7,207 bases of DNA from Kiritimatiellales bacterium. Its GTDB lineage: Bacteria; Verrucomicrobiota; Kiritimatiellia; Kiritimatiellales; Pontiellaceae. The stretch covers positions 1 through 7,207 of the forward strand of contig JABDQT010000241.1 of the NCBI GenBank assembly GCA_013042165.1, read 5' to 3'. Of the stretch, positions 1 to 5,916 are shown one piece after another (the first letter of the stretch is position 1; each line of letters starts with the position of its first letter). The translations under genes were made by a program, and so were the position numbers. The notes beneath the pieces were generated by a model. It searched no databases, was not told the DNA's origin, and saw only the letters and a list, made by a program, of their open reading frames with translations.

Positions 1-332
1 CCGATACCGGAACTGGCAATCACCCCGTCGCGTTCAAGATCCAGCTGATCCGTCTGCAGATTCGCATTTTCAACGGCCATGACGGACGCCGCCAATCCCC
101 AGATGGCAAATGGATCCATCTTACGGGCTTCCTTGGCATCGACGAATCGGGATATATCGAGGTCGCGGATTTCGCCGCCGATGGTGACGGCATACTGATC
201 GATGTCTTCAACATTCTGCACCCGGTCGATTCCGGACTGGCCGTTTTTAATGCCTTCCCAGAATGTATCGAGTTCGCTCGCAATGGGTGAAACCACACCC
301 AACCCGGTTACCACTACTTTACGTCCGCTCAT
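1..332 (-). CDS. fabF: 3-oxoacyl-ACP synthase II (FabF), N-terminal 110 residues, cut by the window edge
   Basis: FabF is the elongating beta-ketoacyl-ACP synthase of type II fatty acid synthesis. It condenses malonyl-ACP with a growing acyl-ACP in the cytoplasm. The visible part opens with MSGRKVVVTGLG followed by VVSPIASELDTFWEGI, the usual first strand and helix of the KAS I/II fold. It continues with DPFAIWGLAAS near residues 70-80 and ends at RDGVIASSGIG, the conserved strand before the glycine-rich turn. The catalytic Cys-His-His residues lie beyond the left edge, so activity cannot be judged. The ATG at 332 is preceded by GAGGA (340-344) with 7 nt spacing. It is the last visible gene of the operon, 88 nt after acpP, and that gap contains a hairpin. 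The acpP-fabF pairing is the usual arrangement and supports FabF rather than another KAS. Confidence 0.95.
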   Translation of the reverse strand, partial: MSGRKVVVTGLGVVSPIASELDTFWEGIKNGQSGIDRVQNVEDIDQYAVTIGGEIRDLDISRFVDAKEARKMDPFAIWGLAASVMAVENANLQTDQLDLERDGVIASSGI

Positions 333-363
333 GATCCGATCCTCGCTGGATAAGAAAGCTGAA

Positions 364-400
364 ATGGCCGGAACACCCTTGCTCGAGCAGTTCCGGCCAT
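364..400 (-). promoter_or_regulatory. Perfect 11-bp inverted repeat between acpP and fabF (candidate RNA hairpin)
   Basis: The arms ATGGCCGGAAC (364-374) and GTTCCGGCCAT (390-400) are exact reverse complements around a 15-nt loop. The loop itself carries a 10-bp palindrome, TGCTCGAGCA (380-389). In the fab mRNA this would form a strong stem-loop 20 nt after the acpP stop codon and 31 nt before the fabF start. The transcript after the stem is only moderately U-rich (8 U in 16 nt) and has no clean U-tract. It could be a partial terminator, an RNA-processing or stability element that raises acpP over fabF expression, or a protein-binding site. The role is inferred; the repeat is seen directly. 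Confidence 0.6.
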
Positions 401-420
401 GGATAAATCAGCAAACTGGT

Positions 421-657
421 TTATTCGAAACCTTTTTCCTTCAGGTAGCTGATAACGCCGCCAACGGACGTCAGTTTTTCAGCATCTTCGTCCGGAATTT
501 CAGCACCGAACTCTTCTTCAAAAGCCATAACCAGCTCAACGGTATCGAGCGAGTCTGCACCGAGATCTTCAATGAAAGAAGCTTCCGTCTTCACCTGATC
601 GGCATTCACGCCGAGCTGCTCAACAATGATATCTTTTACTTTATCTTCCAATGCCAT
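421..657 (-). CDS. acpP: Acyl carrier protein (AcpP)
   Basis: This 78-residue acidic protein carries growing acyl chains as thioesters on a 4'-phosphopantetheine arm for FabD, FabH, FabG, FabF and PlsX. The attachment site is Ser36 in the motif GADSLD, which matches the universal DSL motif at the start of helix II. It is followed by the acidic recognition helix ([14 protein letters not shown]) that docks partner enzymes, and then by [13 protein letters not shown]. The length is typical of bacterial ACP. The start is fixed by AAGGAG (665-670) 7 nt upstream of the ATG. It lies 37 nt after fabG and 88 nt before fabF, in the usual fabG-acpP-fabF order. A holo-ACP synthase (AcpS) would have to be encoded elsewhere, because none is visible here. 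Confidence 0.98.
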   Translation of the reverse strand: MALEDKVKDIIVEQLGVNADQVKTEASFIEDLGADSLDTVELVMAFEEEFGAEIPDEDAEKLTSVGGVISYLKEKGFE

Positions 658-694
658 GATTATTCTCCTTTTCCTAGTTTTACGCTAACAAACA

Positions 695-1438
695 CTACAT
701 TACCATGCCGCCGCATGTCGAGAGGACTTGTCCTGTAACATATGCGGAGGCATCACTTGCCAAAAACAGTACAACATTCGCCACATCTTCCGGGTCGCCG
801 AAGCGGCCGAGCGGAATGAGTTCCTTCATTTTATTCTGAATATCCTCATCCAGCTTGTCGGTCATTGCGGAACGGATAAAGCCGGGGGCGATCGCATTGC
901 AGCGGACACCGCGGGAAGCCAGCTCCTTGGCCACCGTCTTGCTGAAGGAAATCACGCCCCCCTTCGAGGCCGCATAGTTCGCCTGCCCGGCGTTCCCCAT
1001 CAATCCAATGACAGACGCAATATTCACAATGGTTCCGGAGCGCTGCTTCATCATGCCGCGCATGGCCGCCTTCGTGCACAGAAAGACGCCTTTCAGGTTG
1101 ACGTTCAGCACGGCATCCCAGTCCGCTTCACTCATGCGCATCAGCAGGCCGTCCTTGGTGATGCCGGCGTTGTTGACGAGCACATCAATCTTTCCAAAAT
1201 CCTTTTCAATGGCCTTCACACCGGCCGTCACGCTTTCGCCCTCTGCCACATTGACGCCATAGCATTCGGCACGGCGACCCAGCGCCTTTACTTTTCCGGC
1301 GGTCTCTTCAAGCCATTCGGCATTGAGATCGCACAGGGCGACATCCGCACCAGCTTCGGCCATTTTAACGGCAATGGCCTGTCCCAGTCCGCGGGCGGCA
1401 CCGGTCACCATGGCTACTTTGTCATTCAATTCAAACAT
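695..1438 (-). CDS. fabG: 3-oxoacyl-ACP reductase (FabG)
   Basis: FabG is the NADPH-dependent reductase that converts 3-oxoacyl-ACP to 3-hydroxyacyl-ACP, the first reduction of each elongation cycle. At 247 residues it has the normal length for a classical short-chain dehydrogenase. The cofactor-binding motif TGAARGLG is at 12-19, NNAG at 89-92, and the catalytic tetrad is Asn114, Ser142, Tyr155 and Lys159 (YAASK). The C-terminus is GGMVM, close to the GGM ending common in FabG. A small deviation is Asn63-Val, where many family members have Asp-Val after the second strand; this should not abolish activity. The AGGGG Shine-Dalgarno site sits 6 nt before the ATG and overlaps the fabD stop codon, so translation is probably coupled to fabD (9 nt apart). 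Confidence 0.97.
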   Translation of the reverse strand: MFELNDKVAMVTGAARGLGQAIAVKMAEAGADVALCDLNAEWLEETAGKVKALGRRAECYGVNVAEGESVTAGVKAIEKDFGKIDVLVNNAGITKDGLLMRMSEADWDAVLNVNLKGVFLCTKAAMRGMMKQRSGTIVNIASVIGLMGNAGQANYAASKGGVISFSKTVAKELASRGVRCNAIAPGFIRSAMTDKLDEDIQNKMKELIPLGRFGDPEDVANVVLFLASDASAYVTGQVLSTCGGMVM

Positions 1439-1447
1439 GTACTTCCC

Positions 1448-2356
1448 CTATTGATTTTCCAAATCAGACAGTTGCGCGATGTTACGAACTGCCACACTCT
1501 TGTCAATACGCTTTATAAGACCCGCCAAAACCTTGCCGGGACCGCACTCAACGATCTCCTCCACCCCGTCGGCCGCCAGCTTCTGGACCGAGGCCACCCA
1601 CTGAACCGACGACGTAATCTGTTTCACCATATTGCCTTTGATTCCAGCCGGATCGTGCACATCGGCGGTTACATTCGAAAGCACGGGAACCTCCGGTTCG
1701 CCCAGCTCGATATCTGCAAGAAAAGCTTCCATCTTTTCGGCGGCGGGCTGCATCAGCGGGGAATGGAACGCCCCGGCCACCGGCAGGCGAACGGCCCGCC
1801 TTGCGCCGGCTTCCTTCACCAGCACCTCGGCCCGGTCGATCGACTCGGCCGTGCCGGACAGCACGGTTTGGCCCAGTGAATTAAAGTTGGCCACATGGCA
1901 TCCGGCCTGCGCGGAAATGTCGACCAGCACTGCTTCGTCGACATTCATGACGGCCAGCATGGCCCCCGGATTTTCGATACAGGCGGCCTGCATGAATTCG
2001 CCGCGTGCCTTGAGAATCTTGATCGTATCGTCGAATCCGACGACACCCGCAACATACAGGGCCGTCCATTCGCCGAGGCTGTGCCCGGCCAGCACCTCGT
2101 ATTCGAGCTCCGGCTGCTTCAGCTCCAGGGCCTTGAACGCGGCCGCGCTGGCCACAAAGATCCCGAGCTGCGCATGGTTCGATTTGTTCAGCTCTTCCTG
2201 CGGCCCTTCAAAACAGATGGTTTCGAGGTCGTAGCCGAGCATTTCGTTGGCGCGGTCAAACAGGGCCTTGCACTCCGGAATTGCTGCCGCGAGATCCTTG
2301 CCCATGCCCACTGTCTGAGATCCCTGTCCGGGAAAAACAATTGCTCTCTTCATCAT
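1448..2356 (-). CDS. fabD: Malonyl-CoA:ACP transacylase (FabD)
   Basis: FabD moves malonate from coenzyme A to holo-ACP, supplying the extender unit for FabH and FabF. The 302-residue product has the oxyanion-hole motif GQGSQ (10-14), the nucleophile elbow GHSLGE with Ser93, Arg118 that binds the malonyl carboxylate, catalytic His198 in GAFHSP, and Gln252, equivalent to Gln250 of the E. coli enzyme. The length is close to the E. coli protein. Two adjacent ATG codons compete for the start. The first (2354-2356) has GGAG 8 nt upstream and forms an ATGA overlap with the fabH stop. The second (2351-2353) would give MKRAIVFPGQGSQ, the more common family N-terminus. The first is chosen for its spacing. 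Either start implies translational coupling to fabH. Confidence 0.97.
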   Translation of the reverse strand: MMKRAIVFPGQGSQTVGMGKDLAAAIPECKALFDRANEMLGYDLETICFEGPQEELNKSNHAQLGIFVASAAAFKALELKQPELEYEVLAGHSLGEWTALYVAGVVGFDDTIKILKARGEFMQAACIENPGAMLAVMNVDEAVLVDISAQAGCHVANFNSLGQTVLSGTAESIDRAEVLVKEAGARRAVRLPVAGAFHSPLMQPAAEKMEAFLADIELGEPEVPVLSNVTADVHDPAGIKGNMVKQITSSVQWVASVQKLAADGVEEIVECGPGKVLAGLIKRIDKSVAVRNIAQLSDLENQ

Positions 2357-3345
2357 TTACCCCACTCCAAAACATTTGCTCCCCATGTGAAGCCGCCGCC
2401 AAATACGGTCAGGACCACGAGGTCGCCCTTGGTGATGGTGCCATCCTTCACGGCTTCGTCCAGCGCAATGGCCAGGGCGGCCGAGGAGGTATTGGCATAT
2501 TTCTCCACGTTGCAGTACATGCGATCGGCCACGCCGAGACGCTTCGAAATGGCGTCGATGATACGAACATTGGCCTGATGCGGAATGAAGCAGTTGACGT
2601 CATCAGCGGAGATGCCGTTCTTTTCGAGTGCCTCGAGAACCGCATCACCCATGCGCACCACGGCATGCTTGAACACGTCGCGGCCCTCCATTTTCAAATA
2701 CTGCTGCTTTTGGTCAAGCATCTCATGCGTCATCGGATTGCGGCTTCCGCCTCCCGGCGTCCAAAGCAGATCCGCCAGTGATCCGTCGGATCCCATCACG
2801 GCATCCATAATACCGCGCCCTTCCCCGCCGGCCCGCAGCACGGCCGCACCGGCGCCGTCGCCGAACAGAATGCAGGTGCCACGATCTTCCCAGTCAATGA
2901 AGGTGCTCATCTTTTCCGAGCCGATCACCAGTGCGGTTTCGATGGCTCCGCTGGCAATCTGGTTCTTGGCGGCATCCAGTGCATAAAGGAAGCCGGAGCA
3001 GGCGGCACCGAGGTCGTAGCAGAAGGCGTTCTTTGCGCCGATTTTATCCTGTACGAAGCAGGCCGTGCTTGGAAAAAACATATCGGGCGAAAGCGTGGCG
3101 ACAATAATGAGGTCTATCTCTTCGGCGCCGATGCCGGCATCCGCCAGGGCTTTCTTCGCGGCTTCCACGCCCAGATCCGAAGCAGCCTGATCATCAGCGG
3201 CAATATGGCGTTCGCGCATGCCGGTACGGGAGTAGATCCATTCGTCGGAGGTTTCGACAACATGTTCAAGATCCTGGTTCGTCAGCACCTTTTCAGGCAC
3301 ATACGACCCCGTCCCAATGATTGAAACTGTACGTATCGGTTGCAT
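2353..3345 (-). CDS. fabH: 3-oxoacyl-ACP synthase III (FabH)
   Basis: FabH starts fatty acid synthesis by condensing an acyl-CoA (acetyl or short branched) with malonyl-ACP. In the 330-residue protein the catalytic triad is complete: Cys116 in GAACSGF, His256 in PHQAN and Asn285 in YANTS. The glycine-rich FGDGAGA (161-167) and C-terminal FGGGFTWG are also typical. The N-terminus (SIIGTGSYVPEKVLTN) and TSDEWI..RTG near 32-42 are characteristic of KAS III. The primer preference cannot be read from sequence by eye. The start ATG has only a weak GGAA site 7 nt upstream and lies 20 nt after plsX. The stop codon TGA overlaps the fabD start. The plsX-fabH-fabD order is one of the most conserved arrangements of these genes. 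Confidence 0.97.
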   Translation of the reverse strand: MQPIRTVSIIGTGSYVPEKVLTNQDLEHVVETSDEWIYSRTGMRERHIAADDQAASDLGVEAAKKALADAGIGAEEIDLIIVATLSPDMFFPSTACFVQDKIGAKNAFCYDLGAACSGFLYALDAAKNQIASGAIETALVIGSEKMSTFIDWEDRGTCILFGDGAGAAVLRAGGEGRGIMDAVMGSDGSLADLLWTPGGGSRNPMTHEMLDQKQQYLKMEGRDVFKHAVVRMGDAVLEALEKNGISADDVNCFIPHQANVRIIDAISKRLGVADRMYCNVEKYANTSSAALAIALDEAVKDGTITKGDLVVLTVFGGGFTWGANVLEWGK

Positions 3346-3365
3346 GCAGGCGTTCCGTGAAAATA

Positions 3366-4376
3366 CTAGGTTTCGGTGTTTATACTCTGAAGTTCAGCTT
3401 CAATCAAATGGTTAACATCGTGATCAATTGCTTCGGCAGCCACGCGGATTCCGTTGAAGGTGGCGAAGGCATTGGACGATCCGTGCCCGATGATCACCAC
3501 CCCGTTTGCGCCCAGTAGCGGAGCGCCTCCATAGCTGGCCGGATCGGCATGGGCACGCATTTCCTTGAATACGCCGCGGGCGAAGAGATAGCCGAGTACG
3601 CGGATAATGTTCTGTTTGAACATGGTCTTGAGCCAGCCGGAAATCATGCCGGCCACCGCTTCACTCGTTTTCAGCACCACGTTGCCGACAAAACCGTCGC
3701 ATACCGCCACGCTGACCTTGCCGCCGTAGAGATCGCGGCTTTCCACATTGCCCGTAAAGTTGAGATGCGTTTTCTCAAGCAGACTGAAGGTCTTTTTGGT
3801 GGTTTCGTTGCCCTTGGCCGCTTCTTCGCCAATGCTCAAAAGGCCGACAGAGGGGTTTTCAACACCGAGGATTTCGCGCGAATAGATGCTGCCCATCACG
3901 GCATACTGCTGAATCATTTCCGGCGTACTGTCGGGATTCGCCCCGGCATCCAGCAACACAAACGGCTTGTTGGGCGTGGGCATCACCGTTGCGATTGCAG
4001 GGCGATCGACGCCCTTGAGCGTCCGCAACTTCAGCGTTGCGGCGGCGACGGCGGCACCGGTATTACCGGCGGAAAAAATGGCGTCTGCCTTGCCGTCTTT
4101 GACCAGCTCGATGGAACGCGCAATGGAAGAATCCTTCTTGCGCCGAACGGCAACGGCCGGGGAATCGCCCATTTCGACGACCTCCGAGGCATGCACGATT
4201 TCAATGCAGGCGGGAACCGTTCCCTTGTACCTGGCAAGCTCGGCCCGGATGGCGGATTCATTGCCCACGAGGAACAGCTTTTCGAGCCCCTGAATTTTTT
4301 CAGCGGCCTGAAGGGTTCCGGCAACGATTTCCGCAGGAGCAAAATCGCCCCCCATCGCATCTATAGAGATACGCAT
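3366..4376 (-). CDS. plsX: Phosphate acyltransferase (PlsX)
   Basis: PlsX converts acyl-ACP and phosphate to acyl-phosphate, the donor for PlsY in the first step of phosphatidic acid synthesis. It therefore links the fab enzymes to membrane lipid formation, acting as a peripheral membrane protein. The 336-residue sequence begins with the family signature IDAMGGDFAP (5-14). It contains FSAGNTGA (101-108), LLDAGAN (141-147), CDGFVGNVVLK (226-236) and GHGSSNA (297-303), in the expected order and spacing. The length is normal and no frame disruption is seen. The start ATG lies 5 nt after the rpmF stop, with a modest GAAGAG site inside the end of rpmF, which suggests coupling to the upstream gene. 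The rpmF-plsX linkage is widespread in bacteria. Confidence 0.97.
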   Translation of the reverse strand: MRISIDAMGGDFAPAEIVAGTLQAAEKIQGLEKLFLVGNESAIRAELARYKGTVPACIEIVHASEVVEMGDSPAVAVRRKKDSSIARSIELVKDGKADAIFSAGNTGAAVAAATLKLRTLKGVDRPAIATVMPTPNKPFVLLDAGANPDSTPEMIQQYAVMGSIYSREILGVENPSVGLLSIGEEAAKGNETTKKTFSLLEKTHLNFTGNVESRDLYGGKVSVAVCDGFVGNVVLKTSEAVAGMISGWLKTMFKQNIIRVLGYLFARGVFKEMRAHADPASYGGAPLLGANGVVIIGHGSSNAFATFNGIRVAAEAIDHDVNHLIEAELQSINTET

Positions 4377-4381
4377 GAGGT

Positions 4382-4570
4382 CTACTCTTCAGTAGCGACG
4401 GAGAGTACCTGGCGACCGTTATAGTATCCGCAGCTCTTGCACGCATGGTGCGGCTGTGCGGGCGCTCCGCATTGGGAGCAGGAAGAAGCGCGCGCAATCG
4501 GCTTCTTGGTATTCTGAGCCTTGCGGCTTGCGGACTTGCTCTTAGAAGTTTTTCTCTTTGGAACTGCCAT
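4382..4570 (-). CDS. rpmF: 50S ribosomal protein L32, zinc-ribbon form
   Basis: This is a 62-residue basic protein of the large ribosomal subunit. It begins MAVPKRKTSKSK, the standard L32 N-terminus, and has a lysine- and arginine-rich first half. A zinc ribbon follows, formed by Cys31, Cys34, Cys44 and Cys47 (CSQC and CKSC), so this is the zinc-binding type rather than the cysteine-free paralogue used under zinc starvation. Its Shine-Dalgarno site is a full AAGGAGG (4577-4583) 6 nt before the ATG, the strongest in the window and in keeping with the high demand for a ribosomal protein. It sits between yceD and plsX, a classical arrangement that couples ribosome and lipid gene expression. Confidence 0.97.
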   Translation of the reverse strand: MAVPKRKTSKSKSASRKAQNTKKPIARASSCSQCGAPAQPHHACKSCGYYNGRQVLSVATEE

Positions 4571-4586
4571 CGCAATCCTCCTTGAT

Positions 4587-5048
4587 CTATAAATTCAAAC
4601 CATCCAGCGCCGACCAGGCGCTCGGACCTTCTTCTCTCCTGCAGGTGCACGATCCCTTGTTCAGGTCGATCCCGCACTGGGGACATCTCCCCTTGCACCC
4701 ATCGCTGCAAAGCGCGAAACCCGGTACCTGCAATAAAATTTCCTCCCGCAAATCTTCCGTGATATCCACCGAGTCGGTGCCTTCAGGTGCGGAATAAACG
4801 CGTAGAAAATCGGAAACCCCTACTGTTGTCGAGAAAAATTCCGAACATCTTGAACACTGCAGATCCATCGGAACCGCCAGGGTCCCCCGCACCACCAGTT
4901 CGTCCGAAACCTGCTCGGCATGCAGTTCGTAATGTACTGCTCCGGGATTGCGGATAAACGACTCGTTCTCTACCTGCATAATCGAGCCGGGATCGTCGCC
5001 CTCATAGCGCGAGCCCTCCTCCGGAATTCTGGCCACCCATATTATCAT
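4587..5048 (-). CDS. yceD: YceD-family (DUF177) metal-binding-type protein
   Basis: This is a 153-residue member of the DUF177/YceD family. The family is encoded next to rpmF in most bacteria and has been linked to 23S rRNA accumulation or large-subunit assembly; no enzymatic reaction is established. The sequence has a CSRC pair (Cys65, Cys68), a C-terminal cluster CSDGCKGRCPQCG (Cys114, 118, 122, 125), then CTC (Cys134, 136). It ends with PSAWSALDGLNL, the family's usual C-terminal helix. The paired cysteines suggest zinc binding. The start chosen is the ATG at 5048, preceded by CAGGAG with 6 nt spacing. A longer reading from a TTG at 5105 adds 19 residues but has no ribosome-binding site. 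It is the first gene of the operon, 16 nt before rpmF. Confidence 0.9.
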   Translation of the reverse strand: MIIWVARIPEEGSRYEGDDPGSIMQVENESFIRNPGAVHYELHAEQVSDELVVRGTLAVPMDLQCSRCSEFFSTTVGVSDFLRVYSAPEGTDSVDITEDLREEILLQVPGFALCSDGCKGRCPQCGIDLNKGSCTCRREEGPSAWSALDGLNL

Positions 5049-5054
5049 TTTCTG

Positions 5055-5060
5055 CTCCTG
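5055..5060 (-). promoter_or_regulatory. Ribosome-binding site that fixes the yceD start
   Basis: CAGGAG on the minus strand lies 6 nt before the ATG at 5048. The alternative upstream TTG (5103-5105) is preceded by an A-rich stretch without any purine-rich GGAG-like match. This decides in favour of the shorter 153-residue YceD. Confidence 0.75.
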
Positions 5061-5135
5061 CGTATCGTCCAATGTGTATTGCGTATCTTGGTTGCCTATT
5101 TTCAAGTTTCAAGTTTGTTTCACTTTCAGTTTACC

Positions 5136-5174
5136 CTGCCGGACTTCGCTTCGCGCAAGCCTCGCTCCCGGCAG
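5136..5174. repeat. REP-like inverted repeat
   Basis: CTGCCGG (5136-5142) and CCGGCAG (5168-5174) are perfect 7-bp inverted arms around 25 nt. Inside them, GCTT and AAGC flank CGCGC (5148-5160), giving a possible nested stem. The segment is much more G+C-rich than the DNA just left of it. It lies between divergent gene starts, where no transcription terminator is needed. A dispersed palindromic element (REP type) or a regulator site therefore seems more likely than a terminator. Whether it recurs in the genome cannot be seen from this window. Confidence 0.45.
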
Positions 5175-5203
5175 TCGCTTCAGGCTTCAGATATCGGCGC
5201 TAC

Positions 5204-5231
5204 TCATTCTGGCACTAAATCATTTTGCCTA
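5204..5231 (+). repeat. 28-bp perfect direct repeat, left copy
   Basis: This segment is identical over 28 bp to 5917-5944, in the same orientation, with 685 bp between the copies. It has internal structure: a unit reading TCATTCTGGC-ACTA is followed by the related unit AATCATTTTGCC-TA, so it is itself a degenerate tandem pair with a period of about 16 nt. The copy sits just left of the two-gene module. It may be a recombination or target-site repeat, or a member of a dispersed intergenic family. Confidence 0.9.
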
Positions 5232-5252
5232 GATCTCCCCTAATAATGTAAT
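5225..5252 (+). promoter_or_regulatory. Candidate sigma-70-type promoter for the nucleotidyltransferase module
   Basis: TTGCCT (5225-5230, four of six consensus bases, at the end of the left direct repeat) is followed 16 nt later by TGTAAT (5247-5252, five of six). Transcription would begin around 5259, only a few bases before the ATG at 5263. The mRNA would then be nearly leaderless, which fits the lack of a Shine-Dalgarno site for that gene. Short matches like these arise by chance, so this is tentative. Confidence 0.3.
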
Positions 5253-5262
5253 TTTCCAGCAT

Positions 5263-5430
5263 ATGGCAAGAGATCCGGCAGTTCATGAAGAAGCGGAAGC
5301 CTATGGCATCGATATTTCCCTCATCCGCGCCAATCTACGGCTGACACCGACAGAACGCCTGCGCCGACACGATAAAGCCCTTAATATGCAGAAGAAGCTT
5401 CGCGTTGCAATGGAGAAAAAGCGTGGATGA
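5263..5430 (+). CDS. Small basic protein paired with the nucleotidyltransferase, function unknown
   Basis: This 55-residue ORF has 13 Arg/Lys against 8 Asp/Glu and no cysteine, signal peptide or membrane segment. It reads MARDPAVHEEAEAYGIDISL, then IRANLRLTPTERLRRHDKAL, and looks helical. The pattern YGID.SL..NL.LTP.ERL..H..AL is one I associate from memory with short proteins encoded directly upstream of minimal nucleotidyltransferases in diverse bacteria; this was not checked. ATG is the only sensible start, because an in-frame stop lies at 5230-5232. No Shine-Dalgarno site precedes it, and the message may be nearly leaderless. Its last 8 nt overlap the next gene, whose ribosome-binding site lies inside it, so the two are probably made together. 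A regulatory or antitoxin-like partner role is inference only. Confidence 0.7.
   Translation: MARDPAVHEEAEAYGIDISLIRANLRLTPTERLRRHDKALNMQKKLRVAMEKKRG
5412..5415 (+). promoter_or_regulatory. Ribosome-binding site that fixes a GTG start for the nucleotidyltransferase
   Basis: GGAG inside the end of the 55-aa gene lies 7 nt before the GTG at 5423. The alternative in-frame TTG at 5405 would add six residues (through QWRKS) and has no such site upstream. The GTG start gives MDDLTGIIGRLI, a natural first helix for this fold. Confidence 0.7.
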
Positions 5431-5899
5431 CCTGACCGGCATCATCGGTCGCCTCATCAGGGCCGAAGTTGACTTTGTTCTAGTGGGGGGCCTCGCGGCA
5501 GTCACACATGGCAGTTCCATGACCACGCAAGATATCGATATCTGCTGCGACTTTTCACCTGAAAATCTGCTCCGCATTCAATCCGCACTTGAAAATCTAA
5601 ATCCCGTCCATCGGATGACCACGAATCATCTCCCGCTCGAACTCACAGAAATAAACTGCCGGTCATTGAAAAATCTTTATCTCGACACCGATTGGGGCCC
5701 TATCGATTGCCTGGGGGAAGTGCTTGGACTAGGGAACTATGATGAAGTTAAACTAGCCAGTGAAACCATCGAACTCGATGGAATAGAATGCCTCATCCTA
5801 CGGATTGGGGCCCTCATCACTGCAAAAAAGGCCATGGGACGCCCCAAAGACATCGAAACCATCAAACAGCTCGAGGCGATCCAGAAGGAAGAGAGATAA
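5423..5899 (+). CDS. Minimal nucleotidyltransferase (MNT-like, Pol beta superfamily)
   Basis: This 158-residue protein has the nucleotidyltransferase core. A first helix is followed by DFVLVGGLAAVTHGS (17-31), with the Gly22-Gly23 nucleotide-binding turn. TTQDIDI carries the metal ligands Asp37 and Asp39, and WGPIDCLGEV supplies a third acidic residue at Asp95. The C-terminus, ITAKKAMGRPKDIETIKQLEAI, matches the helix often seen in MNT and DUF6036-like proteins. The catalytic set appears complete, so it could transfer a nucleotide (for instance AMP) to a protein, RNA or small molecule; the substrate is unknown. Such enzymes occur as antitoxins (MntA) and as toxins (AbiEii-like). Here the partner is a small basic protein rather than HEPN. 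It starts at GTG, overlaps the upstream gene by 8 nt, and is lower in G+C than its neighbours. Confidence 0.85.
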   Translation: MDDLTGIIGRLIRAEVDFVLVGGLAAVTHGSSMTTQDIDICCDFSPENLLRIQSALENLNPVHRMTTNHLPLELTEINCRSLKNLYLDTDWGPIDCLGEVLGLGNYDEVKLASETIELDGIECLILRIGALITAKKAMGRPKDIETIKQLEAIQKEER

Positions 5900-5916
5900 T
5901 CCCGAGCCCATCGGAA

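Larger units (their letters stand above)
5049..5262. other. Divergent intergenic region between the fab operon and the nucleotidyltransferase module
   Basis: This 214-bp region must hold the promoter of the minus-strand operon and of the plus-strand module. It contains the yceD ribosome-binding site, two close TTGAAA hexamers on the minus strand (5107-5112 and 5100-5105), a REP-like inverted repeat (5136-5174), and the first 28-bp direct repeat (5204-5231). The TTGAAA boxes resemble a sigma-70 -35 element, but no convincing -10 box stands at 16-18 nt from either. No operon promoter is therefore called. No RNA gene was recognised here. Confidence 0.6.

Noticed and set aside
364..400. Intrinsic terminator ending the transcript after acpP
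   Set aside because: The stem is strong, but the following transcript has no continuous U-tract, and fabF normally stays in the operon. It is kept as a regulatory hairpin only.
728..1879. 383-residue open frame on the plus strand, antisense to fabG and fabD
   Set aside because: It is rich in His, Gly and Gln with no family resemblance, and lies opposite two genes with complete catalytic motifs. The same reasoning removes the long plus-strand frames at 1895-2578 and 3549-4424.
5100..5112. TTGAAA hexamers as -35 box of the fab operon promoter
   Set aside because: No -10 box with more than two matches stands at 16-18 nt from either hexamer. A/T-rich leaders give such hexamers by chance.
5405..5422. 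TTG start for the nucleotidyltransferase, giving 164 residues
   Set aside because: No ribosome-binding site lies upstream of it, whereas GTG 5423 has GGAG at 7 nt.
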